Source: Psychroflexus tropicus DSM 15496
GTDB taxonomy: Bacteria > Bacteroidota > Bacteroidia > Flavobacteriales > Flavobacteriaceae
Direction of reading: 5' to 3'
DNA length: 64,000 nt
NCBI RefSeq assembly: GCF_000378765.1
Contig: NZ_KB905342.1
Coordinates: 620,001-684,000 of the forward strand
Shown: in pieces, positions 34,995 to 44,044 of the stretch
Position numbering within the stretch: position 1 is the first letter of the stretch
Layout of the letters: every line of letters begins with the position of its first letter
The notes under the pieces: model-generated
What the model was told of the DNA's origin: nothing
The model's database searches: none
What the model saw: the letters and a program-made list of their open reading frames with translations, nothing else
Program-made: the position numbers and the translations under genes

Positions 34995-35744
34995 TTATTC
35001 GAAAATAAGTTTGCCCGTATAAAATTCTTCAACCTCCACTTGTGGAGGTTTTTTTATGCTGATGAGATTCCCAGAAGATCGAAGTTCTCCTTCAAGGCGT
35101 TGACTGGGGTTCACAACAGCATCTCGGAAGGATCGATGGAAAAAGGTAATGGTTTCAACTTCAAGCTCGCGCGCAAGGACAGTCCCAGAGCCAGAAAAAG
35201 TGCCAAAATTAAAGAGCTGAGTCTTACCACTTATTCTGAAGTCTGAGATGCCGTTCCCTACAACATTAAGCCTTTCATTATCAACTTCAATAGTAAAATT
35301 TCCAAGGTTGAGGGCCTCAGATTGATTAGAATCTTCTGAGATCAGGCTGAGTTCAGGGAATTCTAAAACATTGGTACTTATGACTTCAAATTGAGAGGAG
35401 TTTCTCACCCGATTCAACTTAGAGCTTTTCAATCTAATAACAATAGGAGCTTCAGAAAATCCAGTTTTGCAAAGCCCGTTTGTTTTGAATTCGTATGCAC
35501 TATCATTTTGAATAACCTCAAGCTTATCCAAATGCTTATCACCTCCTTCAACTTTAACCTCATCCACTTCGCTGAAGGTGATTTCAAGGCGAATATTTTC
35601 TCGAATTGTAATCTGTTCTAAGTTGGAGATGTTTAAGTCTCTCAGTTCTGTTTGATCGCTACTTTGTAAACAGTCTAAGGTAGCTTCAGTATCGCAGCTT
35701 AACTGCGTGAGAACAAAAAGTATTAAAACTATAATTTTTTTCAT
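34995..35744 (-). CDS. DUF2807 (head GIN domain) lipoprotein
   Basis: A 249-residue exported protein. The signal peptide has a lipobox (LTQLSC, cysteine near residue 17), so it should be a lipoprotein. The body is a beta-helix-like DUF2807 (GIN) domain with repeated short strands (LRDLNISNLEQITIRENIRLEI, SSKLNRVRNSSQFEV). Such proteins are frequent in Bacteroidota and of unknown function. An alternative ATG at 35753 adds three residues. It follows the acyloxyacyl hydrolase gene by 15 bases on the same strand. The greA terminator is embedded in its last codons. Confidence 0.78.
   Translation of the reverse strand: MKKIIVLILFVLTQLSCDTEATLDCLQSSDQTELRDLNISNLEQITIRENIRLEITFSEVDEVKVEGGDKHLDKLEVIQNDSAYEFKTNGLCKTGFSEAPIVIRLKSSKLNRVRNSSQFEVISTNVLEFPELSLISEDSNQSEALNLGNFTIEVDNERLNVVGNGISDFRISGKTQLFNFGTFSGSGTVLARELEVETITFFHRSFRDAVVNPSQRLEGELRSSGNLISIKKPPQVEVEEFYTGKLIFE
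35031..35055 (+). terminator. greA terminator inside the 3' end of the convergent gene
   Basis: AACCTCC and GGAGGTT pair around ACTTGT and are followed by seven T residues. It lies 42 bases after the greA stop, within the coding end of the DUF2807 gene on the other strand. Confidence 0.7.
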
Positions 35745-35759
35745 TGAATTCAATTCAAA

Positions 35760-36860
35760 TTAAAAACGCAGGCCTACACCATATTCTATAGCTTCTGCTT
35801 TAGAATAATGAGATTTAAGCATTAATGAAGCATAAAAATGTTCGGTAAAATAGCGTCTTAGTCCTACTTTTACATACTCTCTATCCAGATAATCGATAGG
35901 GTAATACACATAATAGCCTACCTGACTCATTACACTCCACTGTCCCAAAAATAACTCATGCCCAAAAAACAAACCAACTCGCCTCCAGTCTTCATCGCCC
36001 TGAAACTGGTTTTCCTCAGGGAAAGCAGCCGCGCGATATTGAATAAAGGATTTGACAGAGGGTGTGAAAAAAACATCAACACCAAGGCGTAACCCACTCC
36101 GGTGTGATAATCGTTTGTTGATGGATGTGGTTAAAGTCAAAAAAGCTTCATTGGATTCTCCCCAGATGCCGCTATCGTTAGCTCCCGTTGCTGCTAAAAT
36201 ATCCAAGGACCAATTTTTAGAGACAGGCTCCAAAATTGAAGTATCGTATTTCTTTTCAGCATCAGATAGGTTATAGCTTAACCCAGCCTGGAGACCATAA
36301 TTATTGGTACTGGTGTTAGGCGATTTGGTTTTACCGTTGGAATAGTGTACCAGAAAGCTTCCGACCTTAAAATCAATAGGTAAATTAAAAATTTGCTGAA
36401 AACGATATTCTAAGCCAAACAAGATGGAGGCCGTAAACTTAGAACCGTAGGCCGTGTTTCTTGGATTGTCAACAGGATCATAAGTGTTGGGGATATATCC
36501 AGCGCCAAGTCCAGCTTTGAGGCTGAGTTTTCTGTCCAGAAAATAAAAACGGTACTCTCCATGGAGGCTATAGACCCGACCTAGTTCTGGCGAGCCCATA
36601 TTCTGAACTAAAAGAGAGGCGCCGTAACTCGGGTAGTTGTAAAGCTGTTGCCAGTCTTTGTCTCCAAAGGTTTCACGCTCCCAGGAGAAAAGGATTCCAT
36701 TGGTAGGTCCTTGAATGAGATGTAAGATCTGCGGACTATGCCGCATGATTTTACCGTAGAGGTAATCGACATGGAATATATCTGAGCTGCTCTTTTCTTG
36801 TGCAAAGCCTGTGGTCGCAAAAAAACATAGACTTAAGCGGAGAATGGCTTTAGGAATCAT
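35760..36860 (-). CDS. Acyloxyacyl hydrolase / PagL-like outer-membrane protein
   Basis: A 366-residue protein with a signal peptide (cleavage near residue 20, TGFAQ). Amphipathic strands suggest an outer-membrane barrel. The segment VGSFLVHYSNGKT has the H-x-S-N pattern of PagL-type lipid A 3-O-deacylases (PF09411), and the preceding repeats of glycines and aromatics fit the barrel. It may modify lipid A by removing an acyl chain. It is longer than PagL (about 180 residues) because of a C-terminal extension of about 160 residues that looks like additional beta strands. Its own promoter is likely. Confidence 0.72.
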   Translation of the reverse strand: MIPKAILRLSLCFFATTGFAQEKSSSDIFHVDYLYGKIMRHSPQILHLIQGPTNGILFSWERETFGDKDWQQLYNYPSYGASLLVQNMGSPELGRVYSLHGEYRFYFLDRKLSLKAGLGAGYIPNTYDPVDNPRNTAYGSKFTASILFGLEYRFQQIFNLPIDFKVGSFLVHYSNGKTKSPNTSTNNYGLQAGLSYNLSDAEKKYDTSILEPVSKNWSLDILAATGANDSGIWGESNEAFLTLTTSINKRLSHRSGLRLGVDVFFTPSVKSFIQYRAAAFPEENQFQGDEDWRRVGLFFGHELFLGQWSVMSQVGYYVYYPIDYLDREYVKVGLRRYFTEHFYASLMLKSHYSKAEAIEYGVGLRF

Positions 36861-36880
36861 TTAAGCTAAATTGGTCGTAG

Positions 36881-36888
36881 CAAACTTA
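36881..36888 (-). promoter_or_regulatory. Putative -7 promoter element of the PagL-like gene
   Basis: On the minus strand TAAGTTTG matches TAnnTTTG, 20 bases before the start codon. Confidence 0.45.
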
Positions 36889-36936
36889 AAACTTTTTAAT
36901 GAAGTGAATTTAAGTTTTGTAAGTCCCTTTTGTTAT

Positions 36937-36972
36937 GACCTGTGAGGTTTTTGAAACCTCACAGGTCTTTTT
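36937..36972 (+). terminator. Perfect GACCTGTGAGGTTT hairpin
   Basis: Two 14-base arms (GACCTGTGAGGTTT and its complement) around a three-base loop, followed by five T residues. No + strand gene ends just upstream, so it may be a dispersed palindrome or a terminator of an antisense transcript. The rest of 36861-37085 holds only the minus-strand promoter. Confidence 0.7.
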
Positions 36973-37085
36973 AACATTTTTCTCCCAAAAACCGCATCAA
37001 GTTTATGGTCAAACCGTAGTACAGAAATAGATATTTAAGTTATCTTTAAATAATTGAATTTCAGTTTTTTAAAAATTAAATCGAT

Positions 37086-37582
37086 ATGAAAAGAAAACAA
37101 TTTATTCTTCTGATACTATTCTTTACCATAGCTGGATTAGTGAGTATTTCCTGCAACAACGATGATGACAATAATTCTCAAAACCCAATTAACCAATTAC
37201 CTCCTGCAACTCAAACTGGCGAAAACACATTTGGAGCTTTATTAGATGGAGAACCTTTTATACCAAGTGGCGGAACAAACCCATTAGATTGTGTTTATCA
37301 ACTGATTAATGGAGAGTACTACTTTTCATTACAAGGTAATAACAGAGATAGTGAAAACAATGGGCGATTAATTGGTTTAAGCACAAATAATCTACAAATT
37401 GAACAGAGTTCGGAATATTTTCTACAACCAATGCAACAAATACAGGTCAATTAACAATAACTAAACTTGATACTGATAATCAAATCGTTTCAGGAACCTT
37501 TTGGTTCGACGTTGAACATCCAACCACTGGAGAAGTTTTAGAAATCCGTGAGGGACGTTTTGATATGCAATACACTGAATAA
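37086..37582 (+). pseudogene. Frameshifted lipoprotein, paralogue of the gene at 38439
   Basis: The first frame (37086-37454) encodes a lipoprotein signal (LVSISCNNDDDNN) and the segment INQLPPATQTGENTFGALLDGEPF. This matches LDQLPPMTTTGENTIGCLVNGEPF of the later gene, identical at most positions. The frame then ends early. The correct continuation is one frame over, to 37582 (TNTGQLTITKLDTDNQIVSG ... GRFDMQYTE), again matching the paralogue's end (DTENQIMSGTF ... GRFDLTFTN). Relative to the paralogue about 25 residues are missing around 37420, so an internal deletion probably caused the frameshift. The family may be DUF6252; function unknown. Confidence 0.8.
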
Positions 37583-37634
37583 TATAATCAATCAAAAACA
37601 TAAAAATTATGAAAACACAACAATTCTTTTTAAG

Positions 37635-38432
37635 ATGTTGCTATTGGCTTTAATTAGCTTTAGCTCATATCTAAATGCTCAAACGGTATCTAACAACTTT
37701 GCCAACACCATGAATGATGTTTTTGCAGGTGTAGATTTAAACCGTGTACCACACCATTTATTAACCGATTATGCTATGGAATTTGTAGATATACGCTCTT
37801 ATAATGGCGTTAATACTGCGAATAATTATGTGCATAAAGGCATCTATACATCGGCATATAATACATTACTCATGGCACGTACCAAAACCAATGTGCCAGA
37901 TTTAGTAAACCCTAATCTATTTGAAAACAACTGGAAAACAGCAAGAGTACCTTATACCATTGCATTATCTGGTTTGTATTATAAGTACTCTCGCATTAGA
38001 GAAAATGCCCATCCTAATGCCATAACAGTAAGTAACAACAAGCTCTATGATAAATATACCAATGACATTTGGCAAAATCCTTATGAGACCGATAATGTAT
38101 TTATGATAACTGCACCCATATTAAAATACAACTATAAAAATATGAATGTAGTATTGCCAACTAATCTATGGTATAGCAATCAAGATAGTCAAGTACAAAG
38201 TATTGCCGTAAATTTTAATGATGGTAATGGCTATCAAGCTATTACAATGGGTCAAATTATCTATGTTAGCTATAATAATGAAGGGACTTATACTTGGGAT
38301 TATAAACTAACACTAACCAATGGGCAAATACTATACAGTCATAGCAAACTTATTGTAGGTAGCCAAATTGCGCCAATTGGAGGTGCACAAGCAACTACAG
38401 CCTCTTGGAGTAGTCATAAACGTAAAAACTAA
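37635..38432 (+). CDS. Secreted protein of unknown function with disturbed N-terminus
   Basis: From the ATG at 37635 the product has 265 residues and starts MLLLALISFSSYLNAQTV, a signal peptide without the usual basic head. An ATG at 37609 in another frame starts MKTQQFFLR, and one extra A in TTTTTAAGATG would join it to this frame to give a normal signal peptide. So a one-base loss is likely. The body (NTMNDVFAGVDLNRVPHHLL ... YTSAYNTLLMARTKTNVPDL) is rich in aromatics and Asn. It resembles, from memory, the N-terminal part of large T9SS hydrolase proteins like the one encoded at 38993-41455. No catalytic motif is visible. Confidence 0.5.
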   Translation: MLLLALISFSSYLNAQTVSNNFANTMNDVFAGVDLNRVPHHLLTDYAMEFVDIRSYNGVNTANNYVHKGIYTSAYNTLLMARTKTNVPDLVNPNLFENNWKTARVPYTIALSGLYYKYSRIRENAHPNAITVSNNKLYDKYTNDIWQNPYETDNVFMITAPILKYNYKNMNVVLPTNLWYSNQDSQVQSIAVNFNDGNGYQAITMGQIIYVSYNNEGTYTWDYKLTLTNGQILYSHSKLIVGSQIAPIGGAQATTASWSSHKRKN

Positions 38433-38438
38433 ACTGAG

Positions 38439-38987
38439 ATGAAAAACTATATAATATACATATTCATTGCATTATTATTCACAAGCTGTGATAATGATGA
38501 TGATAATAGTACAAGTAATCCCTTAGACCAATTACCACCAATGACAACCACAGGCGAAAACACCATAGGTTGTTTAGTTAACGGCGAACCTTTTACAGAC
38601 AGCGGATTAATGAATAATTTCTACCAGTTTGTAAATGGAGAATATTTTCTCGCAATTAATATGCAAAGAGGATTTTCAAATGATTTCGAAGATGCAAGTA
38701 TAAGCATTAGAAGGATAGAAGTATTTGAAGGTGAAACATATATTCTAAATATGAATTCTATTCAAAATGATTTCACAGGAGGTTCTGCTGGCTATGTTTT
38801 TTCAAATGATACTGATTCAGGTGAGTTTGAAACTAATCAAGTTTATCTCGGCTCGATTACTTTTACTCGTTTTGACACTGAAAATCAGATAATGTCCGGT
38901 ACATTCGAATTTCAAGCAGAAGAGATTACAACGGGAGAAGTTGTCAATATTACTAATGGAAGATTCGATTTAACATTTACAAACTAA
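38439..38987 (+). CDS. Small lipoprotein, intact paralogue (DUF6252-like)
   Basis: A 182-residue protein with a lipoprotein signal (ALLFTSCDNDDDN, cysteine near residue 16) and an acidic Asn/Asp-rich linker. The soluble domain begins GENTIGCLVNGEPF and ends with an immunoglobulin-like beta pattern (QIMSGTFEFQAEEITTGEVV ... GRFDLTFTN). It is the complete version of the broken gene at 37086. It lies six bases after the preceding gene and five bases before the next. I think this belongs to the DUF6252 group, without certainty; function unknown. Confidence 0.7.
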   Translation: MKNYIIYIFIALLFTSCDNDDDNSTSNPLDQLPPMTTTGENTIGCLVNGEPFTDSGLMNNFYQFVNGEYFLAINMQRGFSNDFEDASISIRRIEVFEGETYILNMNSIQNDFTGGSAGYVFSNDTDSGEFETNQVYLGSITFTRFDTENQIMSGTFEFQAEEITTGEVVNITNGRFDLTFTN

Positions 38988-38992
38988 TAATC

Positions 38993-41455
38993 ATGAAAAA
39001 CTATATAACACTAATGATACTTTGCATTTGTATATTTCAAATAAATGCTCAGATATTTACGCAAGATATTACCGCAAGTAGGGCCTTTGATGGTGTTTTT
39101 GGTTCTGCTACTTTGCAAATAGATGATGCAGGAAATGATGGTATGATTACAAGACCACTTATTGTTGCCGAAGGCTTTGAAAGTGGTTTACTTGGAGCTG
39201 AGAATCCTTTTGGAGAAAATGATATCAGAAGCTTTTCAAGAGGTGTAAATCTAGGTCAATCAAATAATCTTGAATTTTTTCTAACAGGAGGTACAGTAAA
39301 TACTACAGGTGACCAAGATTACGACATTATTTACGTTAACTGGGATAATGGAAGAGATGATTTACGGCGTAATGCCTATGTATTACAAGAGGTTATTAAT
39401 TGGGTAAACTAAGAAAAAGTTGATGCAGGCAGTACCGAGCAGAATGTAGTGTTAGGTCAAAGCATGGGAGGGCTTATAGCGCGCTATGCCCTTGCAGATA
39501 TGGAGCAAGACCCAAACCAAGACCATGATACTCGTTTATATGTTAGCCATGATGCACCACATCAAGGCGCAAATATTCCTATTAGTATTTAGTATTTGGC
39601 AAGGCATTTAGCCAATGAATTTGTCAGCACACCAGTAGGCGATTTTAATCTGCCAGCCGCAGGTGGTGGATCTGTAACCATCAGTGATATAAATAATGTG
39701 TTTAATAGTATTGGTACACGGCAGTTATTGGCAAATAATATTAATGCTATTTTTGAATTAGACAATAATGCTTTTGATAGTTTTCAATCCGATTTACAAA
39801 CAAAAGGGTATCCGCAGCAAACACGCAACATAGCTATAAGTAATGGTAGCCATTGTGCTAATGACCAAGAAATTCAAGCATTACAAGAATTGTTGTATTT
39901 GAGCGGAGATATAGAACCTACCATTCTTTTAGATACTATTATTAATTACTTTCCCTTATTATCTTTTGTCGAAGGTTTAGGCTATGTCGGTTTAGCTATT
40001 GTTCTTGAAGATCCAGCTTACTTAGCTGGTTTGTTGCCGGACAGAACAAACCTAAACGCCATGTTCCAAGCAAAATCGCTACCTGCAGTTGGGCAAATTG
40101 GGACTATTTACAAAGGTCGTATTAGAATTACTAAAAAGATAAATTTTATTTTAGCGACATTGACTTATAATATAAATATAACAGATCGTAACTTGCCTAA
40201 TCCAACGGAAGTTCAGCTCCCTTTAGATTCTTATCCTGGAGGAGCATTTAATACACCTTTTGATTTAACTGAACTTAACGAAATCGTTGGTGGTGATATA
40301 GATTTTCTTATTAATCTAAATGTAACGGCTCGTACCGCAAACAGCTTTAATTTTATTCCTACTATCTCAGCGTTAGATGTTGGTGGTGGTTCTACGACTT
40401 TAAATAACAATGATTATACAAGATTCTATACGGCAGCTAATCCACCAATTGGAAATAAAGAAATTCCATTTGACAATTTCACCACGTCATTTGACTCTTC
40501 GGGACTTAATGAAACACACATTTCGTTTAATAGAAGAAATGGTGATTGGCTGGCTGCGGAGCTTGATGAGAATAATGAAGTTTTCGACTGTAGTTTTGTT
40601 TGTAGCGATATCAACATTACAGCCCCATCACTGCTTTGTACTTCAGGCACCTTTAGTGTTACAGCGGGCGCAGATTCGGTGATATGGTCTGTATCGCCTT
40701 CAAACAGTGGTGTAGCCATAAGCTCCGGGCAAGGTACCAACGAGGCTACTCTAACTTTAACAGGAGGTTATTCTGGACAAGTTACAATAACAGCCAATTT
40801 AATATCAGGGGATTGTGGAAATGTATTATCAAATCCACTTGTGATTTGGACTGGTAAACCCTCTACTCCAAATCCAATTGTTGGTCCAAGCTCTGTCAAT
40901 ACTGGTGCTCTGGTGAATTATCAAAGTGGAGGCTCTTCTGGAGCCACTTCTTACGAATGGTGGCTACCATTTCCATACGAAACTGTAACTACATTCGACT
41001 ATTTTGGGCAAAACTGGCAAAAATTATCTGGAGCAAGCTCCTCTCCATCTATTCAAGTCTTTACGGGTTATGCTGGTACTAGTGGAAATATTCAAGTGAT
41101 GGGTAGAAATAGTTGTGGGATTGGAGGTGCTAGAATATTAAGTGTTAATCACGGTGGCGGAGGTGGAGAAATTCCTGTAGCCCCTCCTGGTGATGATGAA
41201 GAATATAAATTTATTGCTTACCCTAATCCTTCTAAAAATTTACTAAACATTAATGCTATAGATACATCTAAAAGTAATGGCATTTATACCTCTGTAAGTG
41301 GTGGCCTTTATAATTTAAATGGAAAAGAAGTACGCTCAGTGAAATTTTATAATGATAAATCAATAATAGATACTTACGGATTGAAAAGGGGCGTATATAT
41401 TTTGAAAGTTTATTATGATAATACCATTGAAACTCATCAGATCATTGTGGAATAG
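38993..41455 (+). pseudogene. T9SS-exported alpha/beta hydrolase gene with two in-frame stops
   Basis: One continuous frame of 820 codons interrupted by TAA at 39410 and TAG at 39590, with no frameshift. It begins with a signal peptide (IFQINAQ). The hydrolase part contains RPLIVAEGFESGLLG and, between the two stops, GQSMGGLIARYALADMEQD, a GxSxG nucleophile elbow. After the second stop it continues through two beta-sandwich segments (CSDINITAPSLLCTSGTFSV; PSTPNPIVGPSSVNTGALVN) and ends in a type A T9SS sorting domain (KFIAYPNPSKNLLNI ... DNTIETHQIIVE). Both stops differ by one base from glutamine codons. The protein would be a surface or secreted esterase/lipase. Confidence 0.85.
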
Positions 41456-41499
41456 TAATTTATTTAATGTATGATTAGATTTTTAAAAAGTTTTAGCCA

Positions 41500-41530
41500 C
41501 GTGAGGTTTTCAAGACCTCACGGGTCTTTT
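41500..41530 (+). terminator. GTGAGG hairpin after the hydrolase pseudogene
   Basis: CGTGAGGT and ACCTCACG pair around TTTCAAG, and GGGTCTTTT follows. It is related to the hairpins at 22166 and 36937 and probably terminates the hydrolase transcript. Confidence 0.65.
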
Positions 41531-41547
41531 ATGTTCAGGTGAGTGAA

Positions 41548-41717
41548 GCGCTAAGGATTGAAGTGAAAAGCCCATTGGTGCAAAAAGCATTTTTAAACGA
41601 TAAAGTCTGGCAAAGCGACCGGCGGAAGCTCTTTCCAGACTTGTAGAGGTTGCTTTTTGCTCATATGGCTTGTAGCGGAAAGCCTGCCTTTGTCGGCAGA
41701 CAGGACCGTCAACACCC
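41548..41717 (+). repeat. Structured intergenic repeat, copy B (possible ncRNA)
   Basis: It shares with 24207-24386 the blocks GCGCTAAGGATTGAAGTG, AAGCGACCGGCGGAAGCTCTT flanked by TCTGG/CCAGA, TGTAGCGGAAAGCC and AACACCC, in the same order and spacing. The 3' hairpin is different: here it is the REP-like palindrome CCTGCC...GGCAGACAGG. The element ends exactly at the stop codon of the convergent PNP gene. Compensating changes between copies (cctgg/ccagg and tctgg/ccaga) suggest RNA structure. Confidence 0.65.
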
Positions 41718-42529
41718 TAAATACTTTCTATAAGCCCTTTAAACAAAGTCACCAGCTTTGGCTCTGCTTGCTTTGCTACCGCAATAATTTCTTCTACATT
41801 TACCGGTTGTAAGTTGTCGGGATCACATTCGTCGGTTAACACCGATATGGCGGCGACTGGCAGTTGTAAATGATTAGCGACAATCACCTCAGGCACGGTA
41901 CTCATCCCTACAGCATCGGCGCCAATGATGCCCAGGTAACGGTACTCGGCACGGGTTTCCAGCTGAGGGCCCACCACCGAGGCGTAAACGCCTTGATGTA
42001 AAGTGATATCCTCTTGTTTAGCGATGTGTTTAAAAGTTGTATTCATCTCCTTATCGTAAGGGGCCAGCATATCCACAAAGCGTTCGCCAAATTGAGACAC
42101 GCCCTTAAAAGCCAGTGGCGATCCTCCCTGTAGATTGATGTGATCGTCAATTAGCATCAAGTCTCCTTTTTTGAAGTTTTTGTTGATAGCGCCTGCGGCA
42201 TTAGACACCAAAAGTTTTTGGATGCCCAGTTGCTTCATAATCCGAACAGGGTATGTGATGTCTTGAAGCGAATAGCCTTCGTAAAAGTGAAAACGCCCCT
42301 GCATCACTACGACTTTCTTGCCCGAAAGCTCACCATAAATAAATTTACCCTGATGAAACTCTACCGTGGCGGTGGGAAAATGCGGAATGTGGTTGTAACT
42401 GATTTCTTTTTCGATGTCAATGTGTTCGATAAGCTGGCCTAGGCCAGTCCCTAGAATAATACCAATTTCAGGCTTCTCGAAGCCCTTCTCCTTTAGAAAG
42501 GCTACGGTTTTATCAAGTCTGTTTTTCAT
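41717..42529 (-). CDS. Purine-nucleoside phosphorylase
   Basis: Cleaves inosine or guanosine (and deoxy forms) with phosphate to base and ribose-1-phosphate in the cytoplasm. The 270-residue trimeric-type enzyme shows GIILGTGLGQL with the phosphate site, QGRFHFYEGYS, LVSNAAGAIN, YASVVGPQLETRAEYRYL, and GADAVGMSTVPEVIVA with the base-binding asparagine region. It is the type I/punA class rather than the hexameric deoD class. It is the last gene of a minus-strand series starting with SusC, 29 bases after the DUF547 gene. A role in nucleoside salvage fits the nucleoside hydrolase further upstream. Confidence 0.92.
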   Translation of the reverse strand: MKNRLDKTVAFLKEKGFEKPEIGIILGTGLGQLIEHIDIEKEISYNHIPHFPTATVEFHQGKFIYGELSGKKVVVMQGRFHFYEGYSLQDITYPVRIMKQLGIQKLLVSNAAGAINKNFKKGDLMLIDDHINLQGGSPLAFKGVSQFGERFVDMLAPYDKEMNTTFKHIAKQEDITLHQGVYASVVGPQLETRAEYRYLGIIGADAVGMSTVPEVIVANHLQLPVAAISVLTDECDPDNLQPVNVEEIIAVAKQAEPKLVTLFKGLIESI

Positions 42530-42558
42530 TTCGCTAAAAATTCTATTAATTAAAGGTC

Positions 42559-43323
42559 TTAAAGTGCTCTGTAATTGCCTAAGCTTAGGGTCCAGTCATA
42601 GGATTTAAATTCGATGGTTTCCGCGACTTCTGGTGTTATGCCATAGGAATGTAAAATCTCTTTGGCGCCGCTTTTACCTCCAAAATCTCCTCTAAACCAG
42701 GACATTAAAGCCGTTGTCTTCACGGTTTGTGTAGCGTCGTCGTAGGTGCTATGCTCTGTGAGGTAAGCGGTTGCCATGAGGTCTAGCTCTTCATCAAGTC
42801 TTTCTGCTGAGTAAATGGCTATCGGCGGACAACTGATGGCCCCACAGTTGAGGGCAAAATGTATACGCCAGTCTACTTCATTTACTCTTAGTTTTCGCTC
42901 CCATTTAGGATTAAACCATTTTTTGAGATAACCCAAAGACCATTTAATTCTGGATTTCCTGATGATCCCGTGTTCAATATCATCAAAGGATAAAAGCTCT
43001 CCTGCAATTTTGATGCGGGGTTCACTAAAAAACTGACCTCTCGTATCCGCATTGAACAACTCAGGTTGCTCTGACAGGATTTTTTGTATGTAAGCGTTAT
43101 AAACGTTGATCCAAAAGGCTTTTTTTTGATTGTCAGTTTTTAATTGACCAGTCAAATCCTCCAAATTTGTAGTAGATAAAATCTCGATCTGAGCTTTGGT
43201 CTCTTTGCCGTTTTTGATGTTGGAGAGCAACTCTCGAGAACATTCGATATAGTCGGTTTGCTCTTGTGCCATGCTGCTATTAAGGCACATAAATGCCGTT
43301 AAAAGGACTAAAATCTTCATCAT
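42559..43323 (-). CDS. DUF547 domain protein
   Basis: A 254-residue exported protein. From the ATG at 43323 the sequence starts MMKILVLLTAFMCLNSSMAQ, a clear signal peptide; an in-frame ATG at 43395 would add 24 unlikely residues. The DUF547 core has KKAFWINVYNAYIQKILSEQ, KIAGELLSFDDIEHGIIRKS, and HFALNCGAISCPPIAIYS, the last with the conserved Cys pair. DUF547 proteins have a papain-like relative but no proven activity. It is divergent from the GT2 gene; the two start codons are 18 bases apart. Confidence 0.85.
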   Translation of the reverse strand: MMKILVLLTAFMCLNSSMAQEQTDYIECSRELLSNIKNGKETKAQIEILSTTNLEDLTGQLKTDNQKKAFWINVYNAYIQKILSEQPELFNADTRGQFFSEPRIKIAGELLSFDDIEHGIIRKSRIKWSLGYLKKWFNPKWERKLRVNEVDWRIHFALNCGAISCPPIAIYSAERLDEELDLMATAYLTEHSTYDDATQTVKTTALMSWFRGDFGGKSGAKEILHSYGITPEVAETIEFKSYDWTLSLGNYRAL

Positions 43324-43329
43324 AAAACG

Positions 43330-43337
43330 TATTTTTG
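43330..43337 (+). promoter_or_regulatory. Putative -7 promoter element of the GT2 gene
   Basis: TATTTTTG (TAnnTTTG) lies four bases before the ATG at 43342, suggesting a leaderless transcript. The gap to the divergent DUF547 gene is only 18 bases, so its -33 element would lie inside that gene. Confidence 0.4.
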
Positions 43338-43341
43338 AGGT

Positions 43342-44043
43342 ATGCTTAGTATCATCATACCAAATTACAACGAAGAGAAAAACCTGCCCAACCAATTAAC
43401 GTTTTTACAGGCTAAATCGGAGCAGTTTCCCATAGAAATCATAGTCTCCAATTCTCCGGAAACCACAGACGCCAGCCCAGAGATTTGCAAGTCCTATACT
43501 AAGGTTCAGTTTTTGGAATGCGAACGCAGTGGCCGAGCCATACAAATGAATTTTGGGGCTTCTAAAGCCAAAGGTGACATCCTATTATTTCTCCATGCGG
43601 ATATTCAGTTGCCCGATGATTTTTACGAACAGATCACAGGCGCTATAGATGCAGGCAACCAATTTGGATTTTTTGCCTACAGGTTCGATCGCCGTTCTTT
43701 GATGCTGAATATCAACAGTTATTTTACCAAAAATGACGGGGTGTTTGCTGGTGCAGGAGACCAGGCCCAATTCATTACTAAGTCTGCTTTTGATAGGCTG
43801 GGAGGCTTTGATGAAAACTATTGCATTATGGAAGATTTTAAGTTGACGGATACCGTGCGTCAACACAAACTACCATACACGATCATTCAAAGCAGAGCAA
43901 CAGTAAGCGCCAGAAAATACGATAAGGGGTCCTGGCTGAAAGTCAATTTGATCAATGGTTATGTGTTCTTGCTCTACAAACTAGGGACTGAGCCACAAAA
44001 GCTGAGAAAAATTTACAAAGGTTTGTTGAGAGAAAAGGTATAA
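43342..44043 (+). CDS. TIGR04283-type GT2 glycosyltransferase (rSAM/arsenosugar-associated transferase 2)
   Basis: A 233-residue GT-A enzyme: LSIIIPNYNEEKNLPNQL at the N-terminus, CERSGRAIQMNFGASKAKGD, then FLHADIQLP with the metal-binding Asp, and a GGFDENYCIMEDFKLTDTVR segment. Family TIGR04283 is found next to radical-SAM ArsS and is now often named for arsenosugar biosynthesis. No ArsS or ArsM gene is in this window. It is the only + strand gene in this part and converges with the TIGR04282 gene, one base apart at their 3' ends. The acceptor is unknown. Confidence 0.85.
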   Translation: MLSIIIPNYNEEKNLPNQLTFLQAKSEQFPIEIIVSNSPETTDASPEICKSYTKVQFLECERSGRAIQMNFGASKAKGDILLFLHADIQLPDDFYEQITGAIDAGNQFGFFAYRFDRRSLMLNINSYFTKNDGVFAGAGDQAQFITKSAFDRLGGFDENYCIMEDFKLTDTVRQHKLPYTIIQSRATVSARKYDKGSWLKVNLINGYVFLLYKLGTEPQKLRKIYKGLLREKV

Positions 44044-44044
44044 T

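Noticed and set aside
38993-41455. Alternative genetic code or stop recoding
   Set aside because: Both TAA and TAG serve as normal stops elsewhere in the window, so two nonsense mutations are the simpler explanation.
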